Below, in pieces: positions 21,603 to 29,978 of a DNA stretch of 48,682 bases. Both the position numbers and the translations under genes were made by a program. Below the pieces are notes generated by a model. The model was not told where the DNA came from and did no database searches. It worked only from the letters and a program-made list of their open reading frames with translations. Positions within the stretch are counted from its first letter, which is position 1; each line of letters starts with the position of its first letter. This DNA is from an uncultured Prevotellaceae bacterium (lineage in GTDB: Bacteria; Bacteroidota; Bacteroidia; Bacteroidales; Bacteroidaceae), in the NCBI GenBank assembly GCA_946186505.1, contig CAMHNI010000027.1:1-48682 (forward strand), given 5' to 3'.

Positions 21603-23714
21603 TTTTGAGGAGACCGTTACCTTGTAATTAGTTACGGGATTACCTTTCTTATCGACGAAGCGAACGCAGAAGTCGCTCATGCCGGGGCCGTTGATGATGG
21701 CACCGCGCAGAATGTTGCGGCCCTTCTTCAGCGTCAGGCGGGGCGACATGGCATCGTCCTTCACCATACGGCGGTCGCCGCTGAGCAGCAGGGCTTCCTC
21801 GCCATTGAGCCACCACATGGATGCAGAGTTGGAACCAACGGCCAGACGGACGTTCTCGATGTCCTCGTCGCAGTCGATGACGGTGACGGCCCAGAAGAGC
21901 ACGCCGTAGACCTTCGTGCCCCATTTCTCGGCAAAGCGGAACAGCTTCACGTTGAAGTTCTCGCTGTCGAGGGCATGCCAGGTAAGCGTCTGGGTGACAG
22001 TCTTGACCTCGGGCTGGGCGGGTGCCTGCTGCATACCACGCCCGAAGCCTGCCGGGGCCTGTTCTTGTTTGAATGTAGCCTTCACCTTCTGGCCGTTCTT
22101 CGGCAGAATGGTCTGCTGCCCTTTGAAGTATTCGCGGTTGAAGTGCTCGCGCAGGTAGCTGTCGGTGAAGACGGTGTTGCCACTGTTGGGCTTGTCAATG
22201 GGCTCCAAGAGCATCCAGCGACGGATGAAGCCCTCGTCGTCGGGCTGTGCCGACGGGGTGGTGACAGGTGAGAAGTAGCGCGGACGGTTCTTGAACTGTA
22301 CCCAGTCGATGCTGACGGCACCTTCACCCTCATTGGTGATGACCAGGTTGGTGACACCCTTCGGCGTGTATTCCATAGTAGCGGTCTGCGTGAGCCACTG
22401 GTTGCGCAGGTCGCGGTTGAAACGGGCCATCATCGGATTGGCAGCGGCACCTGCGGGTGGCTCTGGCGGACGCACCGTCATTTTGAAGCGTGCGATGACC
22501 CTGCCCTTGGCGTTGCCCTCGCGGATGCAGAACTCGGTGTCGTCGGTTGCCTTGGCGTTGACAATTAAGTAACCGTCGGTGATGCAGCTGAAGTCAACAT
22601 CGTCGTACTTGATCCAGCTGCCCTTTGTGGGCATCGTGGCGCAGTCGCCGCTGAAGGCACGGGTGGTGTCAACATGCTCGGTGGTCACACCGTCGGCAGC
22701 GGTGCTGTAGCGGTCAATCTGAATTTTCTCCGTGGCCTTGTTGATACCTACGCCACGCATGGTCTCCTTCACCTCCTGGATGGTACCGTCGGCATTGAAC
22801 GTCAGCTTCTCGATGCATGCCGAGCGGCGCTTGTCGTCGCCAGGCGAGAAGAAGTTGGTGTGGTAGAACAGATACCACTGTCCCTTGTAATTGATGATGC
22901 TGTGGTGGTTGGTCCAGCATCCGTTGGGGTGTTCGGCCATAATCAGGCCCTTGTATTCGTAGGGTCCCATGGGATTCTTGCTCATGGCATAGCCGAGGAC
23001 TTCAGTGTTCTCGCGGACGTAGGGGTAGGTCAGGTAGTACCATCCGTTGGCCTCGAAGGCAAAAGGACCTTCTGCCTGACGGTTGGGCAGACCCTTAAGG
23101 CAGTTGACGCCCATCATCTCAAACTCGCGCTCGCCCCACTTGACGGTTTCCTTCGGCGTGTCGTCGGCCAGCTCCTTCATGTTGGGCTTGAGTTTGGCGC
23201 AGCGTCCAGCACCCCAGAAGATGTAGGCATTACCGTCAGAAGCCTGGAGCACGCAGGGGTCAATGCCGTTGATGCCCTTGATAGGCTCCGGTTCGGGAAT
23301 GAACGGCCCCTCTGGGCTGTCGCTGGTGGCTACGCCGACACCGAAGCCGCGCATGGCTCCGGCAGGGGTCGATGGGAAGTAAAAATAGTATTTTCCATTA
23401 CGTTCAACGCAGTCGGGAGCCCACATGGAGTAGGAGTCGGGTCTCACCCAAGGCACTTTGTTCTGGGTGACAATCACGCCGTGGTCGGTCCAGTCAGTGA
23501 GGTTCTCTGACGAGAAAACATGATAGTCTTCCATGCAGAACCAGTCCTGACGCTGTCCTTCGGGCGGCATGATGTCGTGCGACGGGTAGAGGTACACCTT
23601 GTTATTAAATACGCGCGCGGTAGGATCTGCCGTGAATTGATCGCGGATGATAGGGTTTTGTGCCGCTACACACAACGTCAGTGTAGGCAATAGTAGGGTT
23701 AATGGTCGTCTCAT
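21600..23714 (-). CDS. GH43 family glycosidase, multidomain (xylosidase/arabinofuranosidase type)
   Basis: A 704-residue exported enzyme; ATG 23714 chosen because the signal MRRPLTLLLPTLTLCVAA-Q follows and the -7 box lies 30 bases upstream. The GH43 acids are D30 (FTADPTARVF), D152 (NGIDPCVL) and E215 (RQAEGPFAF). Residues about 340-490 resemble a CBM6/35-type binding module (WIKYDDVDFSCITDGYLIVNAKATDDTEFCI...GAVSIDWVQFKN). The last 200 residues contain a second beta-rich domain (MWWLNGEEALLLSGDRRM, LKKGRNILRGAIINGPG) similar to galactose-binding-like modules. First gene of the minus-strand group, divergent from the GH3 gene. Confidence 0.9.
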   Translation of the reverse strand: MRRPLTLLLPTLTLCVAAQNPIIRDQFTADPTARVFNNKVYLYPSHDIMPPEGQRQDWFCMEDYHVFSSENLTDWTDHGVIVTQNKVPWVRPDSYSMWAPDCVERNGKYYFYFPSTPAGAMRGFGVGVATSDSPEGPFIPEPEPIKGINGIDPCVLQASDGNAYIFWGAGRCAKLKPNMKELADDTPKETVKWGEREFEMMGVNCLKGLPNRQAEGPFAFEANGWYYLTYPYVRENTEVLGYAMSKNPMGPYEYKGLIMAEHPNGCWTNHHSIINYKGQWYLFYHTNFFSPGDDKRRSACIEKLTFNADGTIQEVKETMRGVGINKATEKIQIDRYSTAADGVTTEHVDTTRAFSGDCATMPTKGSWIKYDDVDFSCITDGYLIVNAKATDDTEFCIREGNAKGRVIARFKMTVRPPEPPAGAAANPMMARFNRDLRNQWLTQTATMEYTPKGVTNLVITNEGEGAVSIDWVQFKNRPRYFSPVTTPSAQPDDEGFIRRWMLLEPIDKPNSGNTVFTDSYLREHFNREYFKGQQTILPKNGQKVKATFKQEQAPAGFGRGMQQAPAQPEVKTVTQTLTWHALDSENFNVKLFRFAEKWGTKVYGVLFWAVTVIDCDEDIENVRLAVGSNSASMWWLNGEEALLLSGDRRMVKDDAMSPRLTLKKGRNILRGAIINGPGMSDFCVRFVDKKGNPVTNYKVTVSSK

Positions 23715-23744
23715 ATAAAAAATATTAGTTATTGATGGTTTGTG

Positions 23745-23752
23745 CAAAGATA
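23745..23752 (-). promoter_or_regulatory. -7 box for the GH43-GH43-GH9 unit
   Basis: The minus strand reads TATCTTTG, 30 bases before the first GH43 start. A CTTG lies 19 bases upstream as a weak -33. This is the only good promoter seen for the three genes. Confidence 0.65.
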
Positions 23753-23796
23753 GGTAAATAATCTCAGATGGCAAGGCCAGAAACGCAGATATTTTA

Positions 23797-23809
23797 CAAT
23801 TGTTACGAA
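23797..23809. promoter_or_regulatory. Shared 13-mer upstream of GH3 (copy 2 at 26516-26528)
   Basis: CAATTGTTACGAA is present here and at 26516-26528 upstream of SusC. Each is followed about 12 bases later by TGAAAC. The two copies precede the two plus-strand promoters by 50-60 bases, the position expected of an activator site for a PUL regulator. The regulator itself is not in the window. Confidence 0.45.
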
Positions 23810-23858
23810 GATTAAATAATCTGAAACGTTACGACAAACGCTTTTGCCTCCAAACTGC

Positions 23859-23866
23859 TAACTTTG
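23859..23866 (+). promoter_or_regulatory. -7 box (TAACTTTG) for GH3
   Basis: TAACTTTG lies 33 bases before ATG 23899. No canonical -33 is present, which fits an activator-dependent promoter with the upstream 13-mer. Confidence 0.6.
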
Positions 23867-23898
23867 TGCCCTCATTACGACAATTAACCAATAAAACA

Positions 23899-26511
23899 AT
23901 GAAGCGACTTGTTATCATGGCGACAATGGCAGTATCGGCCTGCCTGTCAATAGAAGCCCAAACATTACCATTTCAAAATCCAGATTTGTCGGCCCGGGAG
24001 CGGGCCATTGACCTGTGTTCAAGACTGACGTTAGAGGAGAAAGCCATGCTGATGCTCGACGAGAGTCCTGCCATTCCCCGTCTCGGCATCAAGAAGTTCT
24101 TTTGGTGGAGTGAGGCGCTGCATGGTGCTGCCAACATGGGCAATGTGACAGTGTTCCCTGAGCCAGTGGCTATGGCCTCGTCGTTCAACCCTGATTTATT
24201 GTATAAGGTGTTTGATGCTGCCAGTACCGAGTTCCGTGCCCAGTACAATCATCGCATGCTTAACGGGGGTGAGGACGAAAAGTTTCACAGTTTGTCAGTT
24301 TGGACTCCTAATGTGAATATCTTTCGCGATCCGCGCTGGGGTAGGGGACAGGAAACCTACGGCGAAGACCCCTATCTGACCAGCGTCATGGGAACACAGG
24401 TAGTTCGTGGCCTTCAGGGACCCGAGGATGCCAAATACCGCAAGCTGTGGGCCTGTGCCAAACACTATGCCGTTCACAGCGGCCCTGAATATACCCGCCA
24501 TTCGGCCAACCTGACCAACGTATCGCCCCGTGATATGTGGGAAACCTATATGCCGGCCTTCAAGGCTTGTGTGCAGGATGCCAAGGTACGCGAGGTGATG
24601 TGTGCCTATCAGCGGCTCGATGATGACCCCTGCTGTGGTTCACAACGTCTGCTGCAGACCATTCTACGCGATGAGTGGGGCTTCCAGTACCTCGTGGTCA
24701 GCGACTGTGGTGCAGTCAGTGACTTTTATGAGTCTCACAAGTCTTCGTCATCACCTGTTACTGCATCTGCTAAGGCTACTATCGCCGGAACCGATGTGGA
24801 GTGCGGCTACGGCTATGCTTACAAAAGCATTCCCGAGGCCGTACGCCGTGGTCTCATTACGGAAGCAGAGGTTGACAAACACGTCGTTCGTCTGCTGGAA
24901 GGTCGCTTCGACCTGGGTGAGATGGATGCCCCGTCGCTCGTAGAGTGGTCAAAAATCCCTTATTCGGCCATGGATTCGAAGGAGCATCGCCAGATAGCCC
25001 TCGATATGGCTCGCCAGACCATCGTGCTGTTGCAAAATAAGAACAATATCCTGCCGTTACAGAAGGATAAGGAGAAAATCGCTGTTATCGGCCCCAATGC
25101 CGACAATGAGCCGATGATGTGGGGAAACTACAACGGTACGCCTAATCACACCATCACCATCCTCGACGGCATCTGTGAGAAGTTAAAAGTTAAAAGTGAA
25201 AAGTTAAAAGTGAACAACCCTAAACTGTTTTACACCAAGGGTTGCGACCTGACCTACGACAAAGTGATGGAGTGTCTGATGGCCTCGCAGTGCAGCTTCG
25301 AGGGCAAGAAGGGCATGAAGGGTACCTTCTGGAACAACCGCAAGATGGAGGGCAAGCCCGTCACGACGCAGTATTATACCCAGCCACTGGCTGTCACCAC
25401 CTTCGGTATGCACAACTTCGCTCCCGGCGTGCAACTTGAGGATTTTTCCGCTAAGTACGAGACCGTGTTCACGCCCAAGGAAGCTGGCGAATACGTTGTC
25501 AACGTTGACGGCTGTGGCCAGTTTGAGCTTTTCATTGACGGTGTTCAAAAGTTCCGTCACCGCATCTGGCGCACCACGCCCAACCGCGTGGCCATCCAAG
25601 CCGAGAAAGGCAAAAGCTACAACATCGAGGTGCGCTTCTCGCACGTCCATACCTATAACGCCAACCTGAAGATCAACATCGCCAAGGAGCACCCCATTGA
25701 CTATAATACCGTCATCAGCCAGCTGAAAGACATCGACAAGGTCATCTTCGTCGGCGGCATTTCGTCGGCTCTCGAAGGCGAGGAGATGCCTGTCGAGATT
25801 GACGGCTTCAAAGGTGGCGACCGCACTCACATCGAACTGCCCAAGGTGCAGCGCGACTTCCTCAAGGCACTCAAGGCCGCTGGCAAGACCATTATCTTCG
25901 TCAACTGCTCAGGCTCAGCCATCGCCCTGTTGCCTGAGACGGAGACCTGCGACGCCATCGTCCAGGCCTGGTATCCTGGCCAGGAGGGAGGCACTGCCGT
26001 TGCCGATGTGCTCTTCGGCGACTATAACCCGGCAGGGAAACTGCCCGTCACGTTCTATAAGAGCAGTGACCAGCTGCCCGACTATGAGGACTACTCGATG
26101 AAGGGCCGCACCTACCGTTACTTCGACGATGCCCTCTTCCCCTTCGGCTACGGACTGAGCTATACACATTTCGAAATGGGGAATGAGAAATTGGAAATGA
26201 GAAACGACGGCAGCGGGACACTGACGGTTGATGTGACAAATACGGGCAAACGCGACGGTACTGAAATCGTCCAGCTCTATATCCGTGACCTCCAGGATAA
26301 GGATGGCCCGCTGAAGTCGCTGCGCGGTTTCCAGCGCGTGACGGTCAAGGCTGGGCAGACCAAAACGGTGACGATTCGGCTCACACCAAAGTCGTTCGAG
26401 TTCTGGGATTCGGCAACCAACACCATGCGCACGAAGCCTGGCCGATATGAACTTTTATTTGGCAATAGTTCGGCTAATGGTAGTCTGAAACGCCTTGAAA
26501 CGGCTTTGTAA
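23899..26511 (+). CDS. GH3 family beta-glycosidase with PA14 domain
   Basis: An 870-residue exported enzyme; ATG 23899 chosen for the signal (MKRLVIMATMAVSACLSIEAQ) and promoter position. The N-terminal GH3 barrel has WWSEALHGAANMGNVTVFPEPVAMASSF and the nucleophile D269 in LVVSDCGAVSD, a form common in beta-xylosidases. The second domain begins near LPLQKDKEKIAVIGPNAD and is split by a PA14 module at about 470-600 (GTFWNNRKMEGKPV...VDGCGQFELFIDGV). The FnIII-like C-terminus has LRGFQRVTVKAGQTKTV. Substrate is probably xylo-oligosaccharides or beta-glucosides. Two AT-rich repeat-like inserts are translated in frame (EKLKVKSEKLKVN at 427-439; NEKLEMRND near 762-770). Confidence 0.93.
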   Translation: MKRLVIMATMAVSACLSIEAQTLPFQNPDLSARERAIDLCSRLTLEEKAMLMLDESPAIPRLGIKKFFWWSEALHGAANMGNVTVFPEPVAMASSFNPDLLYKVFDAASTEFRAQYNHRMLNGGEDEKFHSLSVWTPNVNIFRDPRWGRGQETYGEDPYLTSVMGTQVVRGLQGPEDAKYRKLWACAKHYAVHSGPEYTRHSANLTNVSPRDMWETYMPAFKACVQDAKVREVMCAYQRLDDDPCCGSQRLLQTILRDEWGFQYLVVSDCGAVSDFYESHKSSSSPVTASAKATIAGTDVECGYGYAYKSIPEAVRRGLITEAEVDKHVVRLLEGRFDLGEMDAPSLVEWSKIPYSAMDSKEHRQIALDMARQTIVLLQNKNNILPLQKDKEKIAVIGPNADNEPMMWGNYNGTPNHTITILDGICEKLKVKSEKLKVNNPKLFYTKGCDLTYDKVMECLMASQCSFEGKKGMKGTFWNNRKMEGKPVTTQYYTQPLAVTTFGMHNFAPGVQLEDFSAKYETVFTPKEAGEYVVNVDGCGQFELFIDGVQKFRHRIWRTTPNRVAIQAEKGKSYNIEVRFSHVHTYNANLKINIAKEHPIDYNTVISQLKDIDKVIFVGGISSALEGEEMPVEIDGFKGGDRTHIELPKVQRDFLKALKAAGKTIIFVNCSGSAIALLPETETCDAIVQAWYPGQEGGTAVADVLFGDYNPAGKLPVTFYKSSDQLPDYEDYSMKGRTYRYFDDALFPFGYGLSYTHFEMGNEKLEMRNDGSGTLTVDVTNTGKRDGTEIVQLYIRDLQDKDGPLKSLRGFQRVTVKAGQTKTVTIRLTPKSFEFWDSATNTMRTKPGRYELLFGNSSANGSLKRLETAL
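25177..25214 (+). repeat. AT-rich AGTTAAAAGTGAA repeat translated within GH3
   Basis: Three imperfect units of AAGTTAAAAGTTAAAAGTGA type encode EKLKVKSEKLKVN between the two catalytic sub-domains. Sequences of the same kind occur between genes (29941-29971, after SusC; 1521-1553) and again within this gene at 26181-26205. Confidence 0.6.
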
Positions 26512-26577
26512 TAGGCAATTGTTACGAAAGCGAAAAAGAATGAAACATGTGCAAAAAGGCCGTTAGGATAATAACTT

Positions 26578-26585
26578 TAACTTTG
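26578..26585 (+). promoter_or_regulatory. -7 box (TAACTTTG) for the susCD unit
   Basis: TAACTTTG matches TAnnTTTG, 54 bases before the SusC start. No -33 TTTG at the usual distance. The CAATTGTTACGAA 13-mer lies 50 bases upstream. Confidence 0.65.
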
Positions 26586-26638
26586 CAGCAGAAAACCGTA
26601 AACATTTTATTATTAACTAAAAAACTAAAAATGAAAGC

Positions 26639-29600
26639 ATGAGAAACTTTGATTTCATGAAGCGAACGTTGGGAATGGTGATACTGTTCCTGATGCTTTC
26701 AGTTCAGGGAGCCTGGGCTCAGACAGTCAAGGGTACCGTGAACGACGAAGCTGGTGAGCCGGTTATCGGCGCGTCGGTGAAAGTGGTTGGTTCAAAGACC
26801 GGTGCTGTGACGGACTTCAATGGTAAGTTCTCCGTCACTGCGCCCTCAAATGGCCAGCTGGAGATCTCCTATGTGGGTTACACAACCCAGAAAGTGTCAA
26901 TCAATGGAAAGTCGGACATCACCGTCGTCTTGAAGGAGGATGCCCAGTCTTTGGAGGATGTGGTTGTCATCGGTTACGGTACCCAGAAGAAGAAACTGGT
27001 GACCGGTGCTACTGTTCAGGTAAAAGGTGATGACATCGCCAAGCTGAACACTACCAACGCCCTCGAGGCCATGCAGTCGAGCACACCTGGTGTGCAGATT
27101 ACGCAATCATCGGCACAGCCTGGCAAGGGTTACAAGGTTTACATCCGCGGTATCGGTACTACGGGTAATGCTGCTCCTCTCTATGTGATTGACGGTGTGG
27201 CAGGCGGAAACCTTGACGGTATCAACCCCGCTGATATCGAGAGCATCGACATTCTGAAGGATGCGGCCTCGGCAGCCATCTACGGTGCGCGTGCTGCCAA
27301 CGGTGTGATTCTCGTGACCACGAAGCAGGGTAAGGAAGGGAAGATTGAAATCAGCTACAACGGCGCTATGGGCTGGTCGAATGCCTACAAGCGTCCGCAG
27401 CTGCTCAATGCTCAGCAGTTTATGACCATCATGGACGAGAACAATTTCAATGAGAAAGGTTCTAAGCTAAACTGGGCAAGCATGGTTCCCGAGAACATTC
27501 TCAAGAAAGTGAATGATGGCTGGGAAGGAACTGACTGGTGGGATGTGTTCAAGAACAAGAATGCCCAGCAGCAGAATCATTCTGTCACGTTGACAGGTGG
27601 TTCAGACCGTTCTAAGTTTGCCATGTCTTACACCTATACCGGCAATGAAGGTATCATGGGTGCTGATATGGCTTCTTTCTACAAGCGCCATACTATCCGC
27701 GTGAACAGCGACCATGTGCTGTTGAAGGCCAAGGACTTCGATGCCATTACCATTGGTGAGAACATCTCTATTGGTTACAACAAGAGTCACGATCTGGCAG
27801 AGGATGGCATGTACTGGAGCTACATCCACAGTCTGCTGCAGACTTCGCCGCTCATGCCACAGTATGACGACAAGGGCAAGATCTATAATTATCAGGATTA
27901 TGACGGCACACTTACCAATGGTAAGGGCTGGTATCCCGCATTGTTCAGTAACCCCTGGGAGAACCTCTCCAAGGGTGGTTTCAACTCTTTAGCAGAGAGC
28001 CGCAACATCAATGCCAGTGCTACTGCATTCATGACCATACAGCCGATCAAGGGCCTGAAGTTCCGTTCTCAGTTCAACTACAACTGGGGTTCGGGTGCAT
28101 ACCGCAACTATGGAGAACCACGTACGCCTGCTGAAGGTGCTGCAATAGTAAAGAATTACAGTGTTAACCAGAGTGCCTGGCTGAATTCTAATTATTCTAT
28201 TGAGAACACCCTCACTTACGACCTTCCTGTTATTTCAGGTCACAAGATCAGCGCAATGGTTGGACAAACCTACCAGAGCACTGCTTGGAGCACAAATGTC
28301 GGTGGAAGCAACAGCGTGGAATACGGCAAGCAGCTGGCAACGCTGAAAGGCTGGGACTCTGCATGGCTGGACAATGTGAAATTGGTAAACGCTACCGATG
28401 CCTCTTTGACAGGAAGTCCTAATGACGAGGAGTATCTTGCTTCTTGGTTCGGTCGTGTGACTTGGGACTGGAACGAGACTTATATGGCTACCGTCACCAT
28501 GCGTTATGATGGTTCAAGCATCTTCACTGACGGTAAGCGCTGGGGTACCTTCCCCTCTGTTTCTGTTGGTTGGGTGATGAGCAATGAGAAATTCATGCAG
28601 AGTACTCAGAGCTGGCTGGACTTCTTCAAGATTCGTGCAAGCTGGGGTCAGAACGGTAACTGCGCTATTGACAAGTACCAGTACCTGGCTACGATTGCCC
28701 TGTCCGGCCCTAACAATGACAGTGGCTACAAGTTCGGCTCTGACATGGCAACCTCAGTCAGTGGAACTCCTACTGTCGGTGCTTACTCAGACATTGTGCC
28801 TAATCCTGACCTGACTTGGGAGACCTCTGAGCAGCTTGACTTCGGTTTCGACGCCCGTTTCCTCAACAGCCGCTTAGGCCTGAACTTCGACTGGTATAAG
28901 AAGACCACGAAAGACTGGTTGATTACTGGTCCGCAGATTGCTATCTACGGAACCAACCCTGCAGCCATCAATGGTGGTGACGTAGAGAACACCGGTATTG
29001 AGCTCGCTCTCACTTGGAACGACAGGATTGGCAAGGACTTCAGCTACAACGTGGGTGTGAACTTTGCTACCAACAAGAACGAGGTAACACGTATTGCCAA
29101 CGAGAACCACTACATCAACGGCCCCGGCGGCGTGCTGTCACAGGGTACTGAGTATATCTACCGTGCAGAGGAAGGCAAGCCCATCGGTTACTTCTACGGT
29201 ATGTCATACAGCGGCATCTGGCAGAATCAGGCACAGATTGATGCTGCTAACGCCCAGTCGATAGAGCGCTACAAGAACGCACACCCGGACATGAGTGCAG
29301 AAGACCTTGCCAAGTTCAAGGGCACATGGGACGGTGCACAGCCTGGCGACTGCATCTGGGACGACTATAATGGCGACGGTGTCATCACCTACGCAGAAGG
29401 TGCTACTTGCGACCGTCATGAGATTGGCAATCCTAACCCTGATGTGATGCTGGGCATCAACCTCGGTCTGAATTGGAAGGGCTTTGACTTCGCTGTCAAC
29501 GGTGCCGGTGCATTTGGTATGCAGATTATGCGTTCGTACCGTTCGTTCGGTGACGCTCCTTACCAGAACTATGATACTACAGTCCTGAATCGCTGGCATG

Positions 29601-29938
29601 GTGAGGGTACCTCAAACGATCAGCCGCGTCTCAGCAACAGCGGTACTGGCCAGAACAACACGATATGGGTATCTAACCGTTATATGGAGGATGCCGACTA
29701 CTTCAAGATTAAGACCGTGACGCTGGGTTACGACTTCAAGAAGATCTGGAAGTCCTGTCCGCTGCAGCAGCTCCGCTTCTATGTTCAGGCTCAGAACCTC
29801 TGCACATTCACCGGTTACACCGGTCTCGATCCTGAGGTGGGTAACAATGCCGGTGGCTTAGGCTGGGCATCAGGTATTGACCTTGGTCTATATCCTACCT
29901 CTCGTACATATTTGGTTGGTGCAAGCATCAAGTTCTAA
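26639..29938 (+). CDS. susC: SusC-like TonB-dependent outer-membrane receptor
   Basis: A 1099-residue outer-membrane importer. After the signal (ATG 26639 or 26657; cleavage near GAWAQ) comes the carboxypeptidase-regulatory-like domain (VKGTVNDEAGEPVIGASVKVVGSKTGAVTDFNGKFSV). Next is the TonB-box region (EDVVVIGYGTQKKKLVTGA), then the plug (ALEAMQSSTPGVQITQSSAQPGKG; YVIDGVAGGNLDGINPADIESIDILKDAASAAIYGARAANGVILVTTK). The barrel ends with YLVGASIKF. It would import oligosaccharides across the outer membrane with the SusD partner that follows 40 bases later. Complete length. Confidence 0.97.
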   Translation: MRNFDFMKRTLGMVILFLMLSVQGAWAQTVKGTVNDEAGEPVIGASVKVVGSKTGAVTDFNGKFSVTAPSNGQLEISYVGYTTQKVSINGKSDITVVLKEDAQSLEDVVVIGYGTQKKKLVTGATVQVKGDDIAKLNTTNALEAMQSSTPGVQITQSSAQPGKGYKVYIRGIGTTGNAAPLYVIDGVAGGNLDGINPADIESIDILKDAASAAIYGARAANGVILVTTKQGKEGKIEISYNGAMGWSNAYKRPQLLNAQQFMTIMDENNFNEKGSKLNWASMVPENILKKVNDGWEGTDWWDVFKNKNAQQQNHSVTLTGGSDRSKFAMSYTYTGNEGIMGADMASFYKRHTIRVNSDHVLLKAKDFDAITIGENISIGYNKSHDLAEDGMYWSYIHSLLQTSPLMPQYDDKGKIYNYQDYDGTLTNGKGWYPALFSNPWENLSKGGFNSLAESRNINASATAFMTIQPIKGLKFRSQFNYNWGSGAYRNYGEPRTPAEGAAIVKNYSVNQSAWLNSNYSIENTLTYDLPVISGHKISAMVGQTYQSTAWSTNVGGSNSVEYGKQLATLKGWDSAWLDNVKLVNATDASLTGSPNDEEYLASWFGRVTWDWNETYMATVTMRYDGSSIFTDGKRWGTFPSVSVGWVMSNEKFMQSTQSWLDFFKIRASWGQNGNCAIDKYQYLATIALSGPNNDSGYKFGSDMATSVSGTPTVGAYSDIVPNPDLTWETSEQLDFGFDARFLNSRLGLNFDWYKKTTKDWLITGPQIAIYGTNPAAINGGDVENTGIELALTWNDRIGKDFSYNVGVNFATNKNEVTRIANENHYINGPGGVLSQGTEYIYRAEEGKPIGYFYGMSYSGIWQNQAQIDAANAQSIERYKNAHPDMSAEDLAKFKGTWDGAQPGDCIWDDYNGDGVITYAEGATCDRHEIGNPNPDVMLGINLGLNWKGFDFAVNGAGAFGMQIMRSYRSFGDAPYQNYDTTVLNRWHGEGTSNDQPRLSNSGTGQNNTIWVSNRYMEDADYFKIKTVTLGYDFKKIWKSCPLQQLRFYVQAQNLCTFTGYTGLDPEVGNNAGGLGWASGIDLGLYPTSRTYLVGASIKF

Positions 29939-29978
29939 ATGAAAAGCGAAAAGTGAAAAGTGAAAATTGAGAAATAAT

